From contig NZ_VLPK01000001.1 of NCBI RefSeq assembly GCF_007558865.1, positions 1,302,001 to 1,366,000 of the forward strand: a DNA stretch of 64,000 nucleotides, written 5' to 3'. The stretch comes from Mucilaginibacter corticis (GTDB taxonomy: Bacteria; Bacteroidota; Bacteroidia; Sphingobacteriales; Sphingobacteriaceae). A model generated the notes under the pieces. The model was given only the letters and a program-made list of their open reading frames with translations, was not told the DNA's origin and ran no database searches. Shown one piece after another: positions 34,276 to 42,116 of the stretch (position 1 is its first letter; each line of letters starts with the position of its first letter). The position numbers and the translations under genes are program-made.

Positions 34276-36333
34276 ATGATATTTTTTAAAAGGCGATATA
34301 TTGCGGTTTTATGCGGTCAATTAATTCTTTCAGCTTTTCAATCTTCGGCCCAGTCGCTTGCAGCACAGCACCCTATCCATCCGCTTGAATTACAGCATGT
34401 ACGGGTTAACGATGCTTTCTGGAGTCCCAAGCTAAAAGTATGGAACACCGTTACCGTGTACGATGTATTTGACAAACTGGAAGGGAAATATGTACCCGAC
34501 CGCCCGGATATCATCGCTGAAAAAGAAAAGTGGGGCAGAACACGTAATGCCTTTTTAAACTTCGACCTGGTGGCACAGGGTAAAAAGAATATCAACACGC
34601 ACGACGGTCCGCCGTGGTACGATGGTTTAGTTTACGAAACCATAAGAGGAGCCGCCGATTTGCTGGCCGAATACCCCGACCCCAAACTGGAGAAAAAGAT
34701 AGATGCCTATATTGACAGAATAGCTGCCGCACAAGCCGTCGACCCGGACGGATATATTAATACATACACTACGCTAACCAAACCTAAAGATCAACGCTGG
34801 GGCCTGAACGGTGCAGATGATAAATGGCAACACGACATCTATAACGCCGGGATGCTGATAGACGCGGCTGTTCATTACTATAAAGCTACGGGTAAAACCA
34901 AGCTGTTGGCGGTGGCCGTAAAATTCAGCAACTACATTTATACGGTTATGGGGCCTGCGCCTAAAAGCAATGTGATACCCGGCCACGGTGGCCCTGAAGA
35001 AGCCATGCTGCGCATGTACCAGCTGTTTAAAGATCATCCTGAGCTAAAAGCCAAAATAGGCGTGCCGGTGCGTACCGATGAATACTTCGCCCTGACGAAA
35101 TACTGGATAGAGCAAAGGGGTAATTATGGCGAGAAAGACGGCAGCCACGCCCGCAAGAGCGATGACTCTTATAACCAGGACCACATGCCGGTATTGCAGC
35201 AGCAAACCATAGAGGGCCACGCCGTAAGGGCGACATTACTGGCGACAGGCGTAACCGCAGTTGGATTAGAAACCAACGACCCGCGCTACATTCAAACTGC
35301 CAATAACTATTGGAACAACATGGTAGGCAAGCGCATGTTCATCACCGGCGGCGAAGGCGCTATTGCAGATGGCGAGCGTTTTGGCGCGGATTATTTTTTA
35401 CCCGAATCGGCTTATTTGGAGACCTGTGCTTCTATCGGTTCGGCGTTTTTTAGCGAGCAGATGAACGAGCTGGAAGCTGATGGTAAATATGTGGACGAGT
35501 TTGAAAGAGTAGCTTATAATAACTTACTATCGGGCGTATCGCTTAGCGGCGACCATTATTTTTACGAGAACCCGCTTATAGCTACCGACCATAAGCGCTG
35601 GGCATGGCATGATTGCCCCTGCTGCCCGCCAATGATCCTGAAGATGGTGGCCGCCCTGCCGCAATACATTTATGGGTATGACGACAAATCGTTATATGTA
35701 AACCTGTTTATTGGCAGCGAGGCCGATCTGAAATTGAACGGATCCGGTATCACATTGAAACAGACCACCGGCTACCCCTGGAAGGGCGATACAAGGATAG
35801 AAGTAGATCCTAAGAAACCGCAGACATTTGCCGTTAACATCCGCATACCGGGCTGGGCAGAGGGTAAGGAAAACCCGTTCGATCTGTATCGCTCAAAAAC
35901 AACCGGAGCCGTGATACTAAAAGTGAACGGCAAAGTTGTACCTGTTGAACCTGTTAAAGGATACGCGTCTGTAAAACGCCAATGGAAAAAAGGCGACGTG
36001 ATAGAGCTAAGTTTACCTATTGAACCGAGATTGGTAGCGGTTAATGACGCGGTGCAAACCATTAAAGGCAAACTGGCTATTGCTTCGGGGCCGATAGTTT
36101 ACGGGTTTGAGGCCATTGATAACCCCGACCTGAAAAACTATAGCATTAGGAATAATGACACCATGACGCTTGATTATAAATCTGAGCTGTTAAACGGTGT
36201 AAACATAATTACAGGCCAGGCAACCAACAGCACGGGCGAAAGCGTGAAATTTACAGCTGTACCTTTTTACGCGTTGGGCAATCGTGTATCAGGTGCGCCA
36301 TACCAGGTGTGGATGCCTGAAAAAGCCAACTGA
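34276..36333 (+). CDS. GH127 beta-L-arabinofuranosidase
   Basis: 685-residue secreted enzyme of family 127 (formerly DUF1680). Signal peptide ends near FQSSAQS (26). The (alpha/alpha)6 barrel opens with LQHVRVNDAFWSPKL. The zinc and catalytic residues, by comparison with HypBA1, are Glu367 (GERFGADYF), Glu382 and Cys384 (YLETCAS), and Cys449/Cys450 (HDCPCCPP), where one cysteine acts as nucleophile. The C-terminal beta-sandwich has IRIPGWA. It removes beta-L-arabinofuranose from plant glycoproteins or arabinan side chains. The divergent GH51 and the AraC gene downstream suggest a small arabinose-degrading locus without its own SusCD transporter. Confidence 0.93.
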   Translation: MIFFKRRYIAVLCGQLILSAFQSSAQSLAAQHPIHPLELQHVRVNDAFWSPKLKVWNTVTVYDVFDKLEGKYVPDRPDIIAEKEKWGRTRNAFLNFDLVAQGKKNINTHDGPPWYDGLVYETIRGAADLLAEYPDPKLEKKIDAYIDRIAAAQAVDPDGYINTYTTLTKPKDQRWGLNGADDKWQHDIYNAGMLIDAAVHYYKATGKTKLLAVAVKFSNYIYTVMGPAPKSNVIPGHGGPEEAMLRMYQLFKDHPELKAKIGVPVRTDEYFALTKYWIEQRGNYGEKDGSHARKSDDSYNQDHMPVLQQQTIEGHAVRATLLATGVTAVGLETNDPRYIQTANNYWNNMVGKRMFITGGEGAIADGERFGADYFLPESAYLETCASIGSAFFSEQMNELEADGKYVDEFERVAYNNLLSGVSLSGDHYFYENPLIATDHKRWAWHDCPCCPPMILKMVAALPQYIYGYDDKSLYVNLFIGSEADLKLNGSGITLKQTTGYPWKGDTRIEVDPKKPQTFAVNIRIPGWAEGKENPFDLYRSKTTGAVILKVNGKVVPVEPVKGYASVKRQWKKGDVIELSLPIEPRLVAVNDAVQTIKGKLAIASGPIVYGFEAIDNPDLKNYSIRNNDTMTLDYKSELLNGVNIITGQATNSTGESVKFTAVPFYALGNRVSGAPYQVWMPEKAN

Positions 36334-36344
36334 TATGGTTGATA

Positions 36345-36371
36345 TAGCGATGGGTTTTAAACCCATTGCTA
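36345..36371 (+). terminator. Hairpin after GH127 (palindrome, possible terminator or repeat)
   Basis: TAGCGATGGGTTT-T-AAACCCATTGCTA, 13-bp arms with one G-T wobble around a single T, starting 12 bp after the GH127 stop. There is no long T run behind it, so termination is uncertain; the sequence could also be a dispersed palindromic repeat. Confidence 0.5.
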
Positions 36372-36451
36372 CGATTGATTTAGACAGCTTGAATTTTCAA
36401 ATTAATTAGTAGTTTTAATCCTCACAAACACGAGCTGTTAAGCACTGCGTT

Positions 36452-37315
36452 ATGAGGATCTTTCGTGAGAATATTGTAAGCCCTGAAAACCTTTTTGTTG
36501 TTAAGGAAGAGCGTTTTAAGTATAACGACTTCCCTTTTCATGCCCATGCCGAGTACGAGATCATTTTGATCTTAGAAGGTACGGGTCAACGAATAGTTGG
36601 CGATAGTATTACCGAATTTTCGGCCGCGGACCTTTGCATGTTCGGCGCTAACCTGCCCCATACTTTTTACACCCGTGGCCTCAGCAAAAACGAGGCGATA
36701 AAGCAGGTGGTTATCCAGTTCAATGAGAACTTTTTAGGCGCCGGCTTTTTCGACCGGAAACCTTTCATGGCCATTAAAGACCTGTTGCAACGCTCATCGC
36801 AGGGAATTGTATTTAATGAAAAAACAAAAGCCGCTTTAACGCAAAAGATAACCGCGCTGGTAAATAAAAATGCTACCGAAACGGTTATCGAATTGCTTAA
36901 TATCCTGCATCTGCTCTCGCAGTCGGCAGATTATACGCTATTGTCAAGCCCCGGATTTTTGCACGACCTTAACTTTGACGATTCATCAAGAATGAGCAAG
37001 GTTTATGATTATATCCTTGAGAATTTCAAAAGGGATCTTTCGTTGGATGAGGTGGCCTCGGTGGCCTATTTATCGCCATCGGCATTTTGCCGTTACTTTA
37101 AAAAGTTTACCCGCAAAACCCTGTCAGAATTTTTGATAGACCTACGGATAGGCTACGCCTGCAAGCTGTTGCAAAATAACAATATGGGTATCTCGCAGAT
37201 CAGCCTTGATTCGGGCTTCAATAACGTATCTTACTTTAACCGCAAATTCAAAGCCGTAAAAGGCGAAACCCCGATGGAGTACCAAAAGCACTTCCTAATA
37301 AAAAGGGCAAACTAA
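36452..37315 (+). CDS. AraC family transcriptional regulator downstream of GH127
   Basis: 287-residue AraC regulator. The N-terminal cupin domain shows YNDFPFHAHAEYEIILILEG and NLPHTFYTRG, the sugar-sensing type seen in RhaR/XylS-like proteins. The C-terminal domain (about 185-285) has LSLDEVASVAYLSPSAFCRY, FKKFTRKTLSEFLIDLRIGY and ISQISLDSGFNNVSYFNRKF with GETPMEYQ. It lies 118 bp after the GH127 gene in the same direction and is a candidate controller of the GH51/GH127 pair; arabinose would be the logical inducer, as inference. It converges on the GDSL gene with only 4 bp between stops. Confidence 0.9.
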   Translation: MRIFRENIVSPENLFVVKEERFKYNDFPFHAHAEYEIILILEGTGQRIVGDSITEFSAADLCMFGANLPHTFYTRGLSKNEAIKQVVIQFNENFLGAGFFDRKPFMAIKDLLQRSSQGIVFNEKTKAALTQKITALVNKNATETVIELLNILHLLSQSADYTLLSSPGFLHDLNFDDSSRMSKVYDYILENFKRDLSLDEVASVAYLSPSAFCRYFKKFTRKTLSEFLIDLRIGYACKLLQNNNMGISQISLDSGFNNVSYFNRKFKAVKGETPMEYQKHFLIKRAN

Positions 37316-37319
37316 CCGG

Positions 37320-38009
37320 CTATTTATCTTCCAGCCTTTTTATCACGTACGGCGCAATGATCTGTTTTGAGGCCTCAACGCCGGGATGGATACCATCGGG
37401 CACGGCTTTGATATAGGCATCTATACCTTTATCAAGCAGTTCTTTCCAGTGCGGGTAATGATCTATCAATAGCAGTTTCCTGGCTTTTGCAACATCCCGG
37501 TACATTTGGTAATAAGCCAAAATATTGGGGCGTGTTTGCCCGTGCTCATTTAATGGGATATTCATGGTCTGCAATATCACCTCGCACTCCGGTTTATACA
37601 ATTTGATCCGGTCGATCATGTAATTAAGGTTGAGCCTGGCTACCTCAACATTGGTCTTGTAATCGGCAAAAGCGTCATTCATCGCAAACTCGATCAGCAC
37701 GGCATCAGGTGCTTTTTTGATGACGCTATCCTCCAGGTTCTGCACGCCCCAAGTGGACCACCTGCCGCCTTTGGCAGTATTAATAATGGTTAGTAAGCCA
37801 TTATATTGTTTATTTAAAGCCTTATTGACGGAATCAACCCAGGCACGGCCACCCTCTGCCTGGGTAAGGCTGGTGCCATAGGTTACCAATGTTTGGTGCT
37901 TACCCGCGGCCAGGTTCCGGATCAATTTTGATTGGGCAAAAGAGGCACTGAAAGCAAACAAGGCACAGGCAACAAGCGCTATTTTAAAGATTTGATTTTT
38001 CACAGGCAT
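37320..38009 (-). CDS. GDSL/SGNH-family esterase, secreted
   Basis: 229-residue secreted SGNH hydrolase. The signal peptide ends at FSASFAQ (26). Block I is TLVTYGTSLTQAEGG (the serine sits in GTS), block II includes NTAKGGRWS, block III is LIEFAMND, and block V is AVPDGIHPG with the Asp-x-x-His pair. This group contains carbohydrate acetyl esterases acting on xylan or rhamnogalacturonan. Located between arabinofuranosidase and amylase genes, it probably deacetylates plant polysaccharides, though lysophospholipase-type activity cannot be excluded. It starts 42 bp after the amylase stop and may be co-transcribed with it. Confidence 0.88.
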   Translation of the reverse strand: MPVKNQIFKIALVACALFAFSASFAQSKLIRNLAAGKHQTLVTYGTSLTQAEGGRAWVDSVNKALNKQYNGLLTIINTAKGGRWSTWGVQNLEDSVIKKAPDAVLIEFAMNDAFADYKTNVEVARLNLNYMIDRIKLYKPECEVILQTMNIPLNEHGQTRPNILAYYQMYRDVAKARKLLLIDHYPHWKELLDKGIDAYIKAVPDGIHPGVEASKQIIAPYVIKRLEDK

Positions 38010-38051
38010 AGAATTAAGGCTATTACAAATATTAAAAACCTTTTTATCAAT

Positions 38052-39380
38052 TTAAACTGTTACAGGCACATAAACTGTATATCCGCGTGGTGGTGCCCAA
38101 AAATCGGCCCAGCCATAAACATTGGTTTGCTTGTTTTCGGGCATGGCGGTATCGGTATTACTCCACCATGCAACCGGGGAAAGCTTCTGGTTTTTCCATT
38201 GTGTTTTAACCCAGGTACCATTCCAGGTATGGGCCGTATTTAAAACATAAATAAGGCCCGGCTGTTCGCCCCATCCGCCGCGCTGAATAATGTATAAGTT
38301 ATCATCAGCGTGCAAAATAGTAGTATTGCCGCCGGCGTATTTTTCATGGGTCTTTATCAGCGCGTCTATCCCGTTAGCTGTCCCTTCAAGCGCCAGGTTC
38401 CAGTTAAAATAATCCTGCCAGAAAACGCAGGGATAACCCTCATGGGTCAGGATATAAGAATAAGCCAGCATTTTATCATTGACTACCGCGTCTCCTCGTA
38501 CCACGTCATGGTTCTCAACAAAAGTAACTGCCGTACCCGCAAAGCCATCTGTTAGTAAAGTGCCGCGTTCAGTCAAAGTTTTTAAACTGAAATTAGGATC
38601 CATGCAAAGATCTTTCAGCCTGTACCGCAGCGGGAAATCAAACGCGTTGATAGGGTTGTCGTTCCAGGTGTTTACTTCGGCGAGCCAGTCGTAGATATTA
38701 CGGTCGCTGTCCCAGCATTCGCCCACCCCAAAAGGATTAAATTCGGCATTGCCCTTCAGGCTTCTCATCTCCTGTATAGCTCTTACCATCCAAGCACCAT
38801 AGCCTTTTACAAAATCGTATCTAAAGCCATCCACATCAATATCTTCTAACAGCCAGCGCGAATATTCTAAAACAGCGGTATAAACATCGGGGTTACGATG
38901 GCAAAGGTCGGGCATGTCGCTAAATGAACTTTCGTCCATGGTTTCATACCTGCATGGATGAAAGCACTCCCAGTTCCGGGGGAATTTACCGCTTGCCGGG
39001 TTGAAGCTGGTTTTGCGCGAAACATTATCCATTTGGTTTATTTCAGGTTCGCCGCCGTCATTATGGTTAAGCACCATATCAACATAAACGTCAAGTTTAT
39101 GTTGATGCGCGTTTGCTATCAAAGCTTTTAATTCCGCCTCATTACCGAACCATGTTTTTACACCGCCCTTCTGGTCAAAATCGCCCAGGTCATAATAATC
39201 AAAAGGGTTATATCCCATAGATCTTTGCTGGGCGGCTTTGCCAATAGGGGGGAGCCATAAGGCCGTAAAGCCGGCCTGGCTTAATTCCGGGGTTTTATCC
39301 TTTAAAAAGTTCCACCATTCAAATTCACGGTTCTCCTGTTCGGGACAATCCCAATAAAACGCCTGTAAAATAACACCCAT
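38052..39380 (-). CDS. GH13 alpha-amylase
   Basis: 442-residue GH13 enzyme without a signal peptide at this start (MGVILQAFYWDCP), so apparently cytosolic. The four conserved regions are present: DVYVDMVLNH (101-106), GFRYDFVKGYG with nucleophile Asp189, GECW with acid/base Glu221, and FVENHDV with Asp292. The opening QAFYWDCP and the motif GKAAQQRSMGYNPFDYYDL resemble cytosolic and liquefying alpha-amylases and the maltotetraose-forming group. A short C-terminal beta domain ends the protein. It would cut alpha-1,4-glucan, perhaps internal glycogen, in line with glgA/glgC elsewhere in the window. Confidence 0.93.
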   Translation of the reverse strand: MGVILQAFYWDCPEQENREFEWWNFLKDKTPELSQAGFTALWLPPIGKAAQQRSMGYNPFDYYDLGDFDQKGGVKTWFGNEAELKALIANAHQHKLDVYVDMVLNHNDGGEPEINQMDNVSRKTSFNPASGKFPRNWECFHPCRYETMDESSFSDMPDLCHRNPDVYTAVLEYSRWLLEDIDVDGFRYDFVKGYGAWMVRAIQEMRSLKGNAEFNPFGVGECWDSDRNIYDWLAEVNTWNDNPINAFDFPLRYRLKDLCMDPNFSLKTLTERGTLLTDGFAGTAVTFVENHDVVRGDAVVNDKMLAYSYILTHEGYPCVFWQDYFNWNLALEGTANGIDALIKTHEKYAGGNTTILHADDNLYIIQRGGWGEQPGLIYVLNTAHTWNGTWVKTQWKNQKLSPVAWWSNTDTAMPENKQTNVYGWADFWAPPRGYTVYVPVTV

Positions 39381-39495
39381 ACGGAAAAAAGATTTATGTG
39401 ATAATTATAGATAAAATAACCCGTTTTGAAAACCCAGTAAAACAAACTTGTAACCAACAGGTATTTTTATAGGTCTTATGTTATAAAAGCCGGAG

Positions 39496-40557
39496 ATGAC
39501 ACGCATTGCACATAAAGTATTAAGGCTGACATTTGTTTGTTTACTTTTAGTAAAAGGCAACTTTTTGTTAGCGCAGGTAACTAATTCACCGCTGCCATCA
39601 AACAGCCTCGACAGTATCCCTGCCCTCATGAAACGTTATAAGGTGCCCATTGTTGCGGCGAGCCTAATCGAGAGTGGTAAGATAAAGCAAATGAAAGTAT
39701 TTGACCGTTTTGATAATGGCAGATCTGCCCCAATAAATACGTTATTTAATGTTGCCTCTTTAACCAAACCGGTTACTGCACTAACTGCTTTAAAACTGAT
39801 GGATGAAGGAAAACTTGATCTGGACGAACCGCTTTATAAATACTGGGTAGACCCTGACCTGAAAGATGACCCCAGGTATAAAAAATTAACAACCCGCATT
39901 ATATTAAGCCATCAAACCGGTTTCCCTAACTGGCGTTCGCAAAACCCGGATAAAAAGCTGGCCTTTATGTTTGATCCCGGCACCAAATACGGTTATTCGG
40001 GCGAGGGGTTTGAATACCTGCGTCATGCCCTGGAAAACAAGTTCCACCGCACTTTACAACAATTGGCCGATGCTGCCTTGTTTACCCCTTTGGGGATGAA
40101 AAGCACCCGCTATGGATGGAGTAACCAGTTAGATTCTACCCGCTTTGCCGACCCTCATGGCGATAAAGGCGACAGGATAAAAATGGTTAAGATCACCCAA
40201 ACTATTGCTGCCGACTGGCTGGTGACTACCATAGGCGATTACACTAAATTAGCAATTGCTGTTTTAAATGGCACCGCCATATCTCATAAAACATTCGCAG
40301 AAATGGCAACCCCGCAGGTAAAAATGAAAGAAGGCACTGTTGAAAATATGGGGCTTGGCTGGGAGGTAATGATGCCGTTAGAAAGCGGCGGATACTTGCT
40401 GATGCATACCGGGTCAGACGATGGTGTGAAAACTTTGATCATCTTATTGCCGCAGTCTAAAAACGGTATCATTTTATTTACCAACAGTAATAATGGCTTT
40501 AACCTGATCAAAGCTGTCATAAAAAGCACGCTGCACCTTAAAGAACTTACACCTTAA
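39496..40557 (+). CDS. Serine hydrolase of the beta-lactamase (class C / PBP4-like) family, exported
   Basis: 353-residue exported serine hydrolase. The signal peptide ends at GNFLLAQ (27). The SxxK motif is ASLTK (Ser88, Lys91), the second motif is YSG (Tyr167 in KYGYSGEGFEYL) in place of YxN, and the third is HTGSDDG. Family members include class C beta-lactamases, D-aminopeptidases and esterases such as EstB; most Bacteroidota copies are of unknown substrate. It is followed in the same direction by the GH144-like gene after 55 bp, so the two may be co-transcribed. A role in antibiotic resistance should not be assumed. Confidence 0.9.
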   Translation: MTRIAHKVLRLTFVCLLLVKGNFLLAQVTNSPLPSNSLDSIPALMKRYKVPIVAASLIESGKIKQMKVFDRFDNGRSAPINTLFNVASLTKPVTALTALKLMDEGKLDLDEPLYKYWVDPDLKDDPRYKKLTTRIILSHQTGFPNWRSQNPDKKLAFMFDPGTKYGYSGEGFEYLRHALENKFHRTLQQLADAALFTPLGMKSTRYGWSNQLDSTRFADPHGDKGDRIKMVKITQTIAADWLVTTIGDYTKLAIAVLNGTAISHKTFAEMATPQVKMKEGTVENMGLGWEVMMPLESGGYLLMHTGSDDGVKTLIILLPQSKNGIILFTNSNNGFNLIKAVIKSTLHLKELTP

Positions 40558-40612
40558 TAAATTGGTTTATATTTATCATTGCTAAATTGCATAGACCATT
40601 ATAAACCTGTAT

Positions 40613-41965
40613 ATGTTGCCAATGCCGAAAAACAGTTTGCTGCTTTTATGTTATGCGCTTTTGATTTTATGTAGCGCGAATAGTTACGCGCAAACGCAAA
40701 TAGCCGCCGATCTGACTATCAGGAAGAACTTGTCAAACGACCAACTGCTCACACTGGTGCAGAAACAAACCTTCCGCTACTTTTGGGATTTTGCCCATCC
40801 CGTAAGCGGCATGGCGCGTGAGCGTAACACCACAAGCAGAAGCTTTGGCGATAACGTTGTAACAACCGGCGGCACAGGTTTTGGTATTATGGCAACTATT
40901 GTAGCGGCCGAACGTAAATTTATTCCACGAAAAGAAGCCGCCGCGCATACCTTGAAGATCATCGACTTTCTGTTAAAAGCCGACCGCTTTCATGGCGCTT
41001 ATCCGCACTGGTTAAATGGCGAAACAAGAAAAGTGATCCCCTTTAGTAAGAAAGACGATGGCGCCGATATTGTAGAAACATCATACCTGTTTCAGGGCTT
41101 GTTAACCGCACAGCAATATTATACCGCCAATAACGCTGTTGAAAAAGACATCCGCGTAAAAATTAAACAATTATGGGATAATGTGGAATGGAATTGGTTC
41201 ACCCAAAACAAAAACGTGCTGTATTGGCACTGGAGCCCTGATTACAACTGGGACATGAATATGCCCATAAAGGGATGGAACGAATGCTTGATCACCTATG
41301 TAATGGCTGCTTCTTCGCCAACGCATGCTATCAGTAAAACCGTTTATACCGAAGGCTGGCCGGGCAGTAATACTTTCATCAACGGTAAAACCTATTACAA
41401 TAAATATACTTTGCCTTTGGGGCCTGATTATGGCGGACCGCTATTCTGGACCCAGTATTCTTTTTTAGGATTAGATCCGCATGGGTTGAAAGATCAATAT
41501 GCCGACTACTGGCAGCAGGCTGTAAACCATACCCTGATAAACCGGGAGTACTGTATCGAAAATCCGTTAAAGTATAAAGGCTACGGTATTAATTGCTGGG
41601 GCCTGACAGCAAGCGATAGCTGGCAGGGCTATTCGGGGCACTCGCCCACAAATGATCTTGGTGTAATTACACCAACGGCGGCCTTATCTGCGTTTCCTTA
41701 CGCGCCGCAATATGTCATGCAGGCCTTACGGCATTTTTATGAGGACCTGGGCGATAAGATCTGGGGCGAATATGGTTTTATCGACGCCTTTAACCAACAG
41801 CATGACTGGTATGCAAAAACCTATTTGGCCATAGACCAGGGGCCGATAATAGTAATGATAGAAAATTACCGCACCGGCCTATTATGGAAGCTTTTTATGA
41901 GCAACCCGGATGTTAAAAACGGGTTGAATAAGCTGGGCTTTAACGCGCCTGCGTTGCATCATTAA
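40613..41965 (+). CDS. GH144-like glucoamylase-family protein (candidate beta-1,2-glucanase)
   Basis: 450-residue secreted protein of the so-called glucoamylase family (PF10091 type). The signal peptide ends near SANSYAQ (about 27). An (alpha/alpha)6 barrel is indicated by LLTLVQKQTFRYFWDFAHPV, TTGGTGFGIMATIVAAERKF, GADIVETSYLFQGLLTAQQY, ILYWHWSPDYNW-like aromatic runs and GGPLFWTQYSFLGLDPHGL. Characterised relatives in Chitinophaga and Bacteroides form family GH144 and act on beta-1,2-glucan, so that substrate is favoured over starch despite the family name. It sits between a serine hydrolase and the unassigned 725-residue protein, all on the plus strand. The start could also be the ATG three codons in. 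Confidence 0.85.
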   Translation: MLPMPKNSLLLLCYALLILCSANSYAQTQIAADLTIRKNLSNDQLLTLVQKQTFRYFWDFAHPVSGMARERNTTSRSFGDNVVTTGGTGFGIMATIVAAERKFIPRKEAAAHTLKIIDFLLKADRFHGAYPHWLNGETRKVIPFSKKDDGADIVETSYLFQGLLTAQQYYTANNAVEKDIRVKIKQLWDNVEWNWFTQNKNVLYWHWSPDYNWDMNMPIKGWNECLITYVMAASSPTHAISKTVYTEGWPGSNTFINGKTYYNKYTLPLGPDYGGPLFWTQYSFLGLDPHGLKDQYADYWQQAVNHTLINREYCIENPLKYKGYGINCWGLTASDSWQGYSGHSPTNDLGVITPTAALSAFPYAPQYVMQALRHFYEDLGDKIWGEYGFIDAFNQQHDWYAKTYLAIDQGPIIVMIENYRTGLLWKLFMSNPDVKNGLNKLGFNAPALHH

Positions 41966-42116
41966 CTTGCTCTGTAAAAAACCTGTCGCAAATAATCAGC
42001 AGATAAAAAAGTTTTTAACTTGCAGGCTGCTTTTAACCACAATAAACCACCTGATTATTTTATAGATAGACGTTTGCTATGCTGAATGACAAACATTTAT
42101 CGGCAATTTAAACTAT

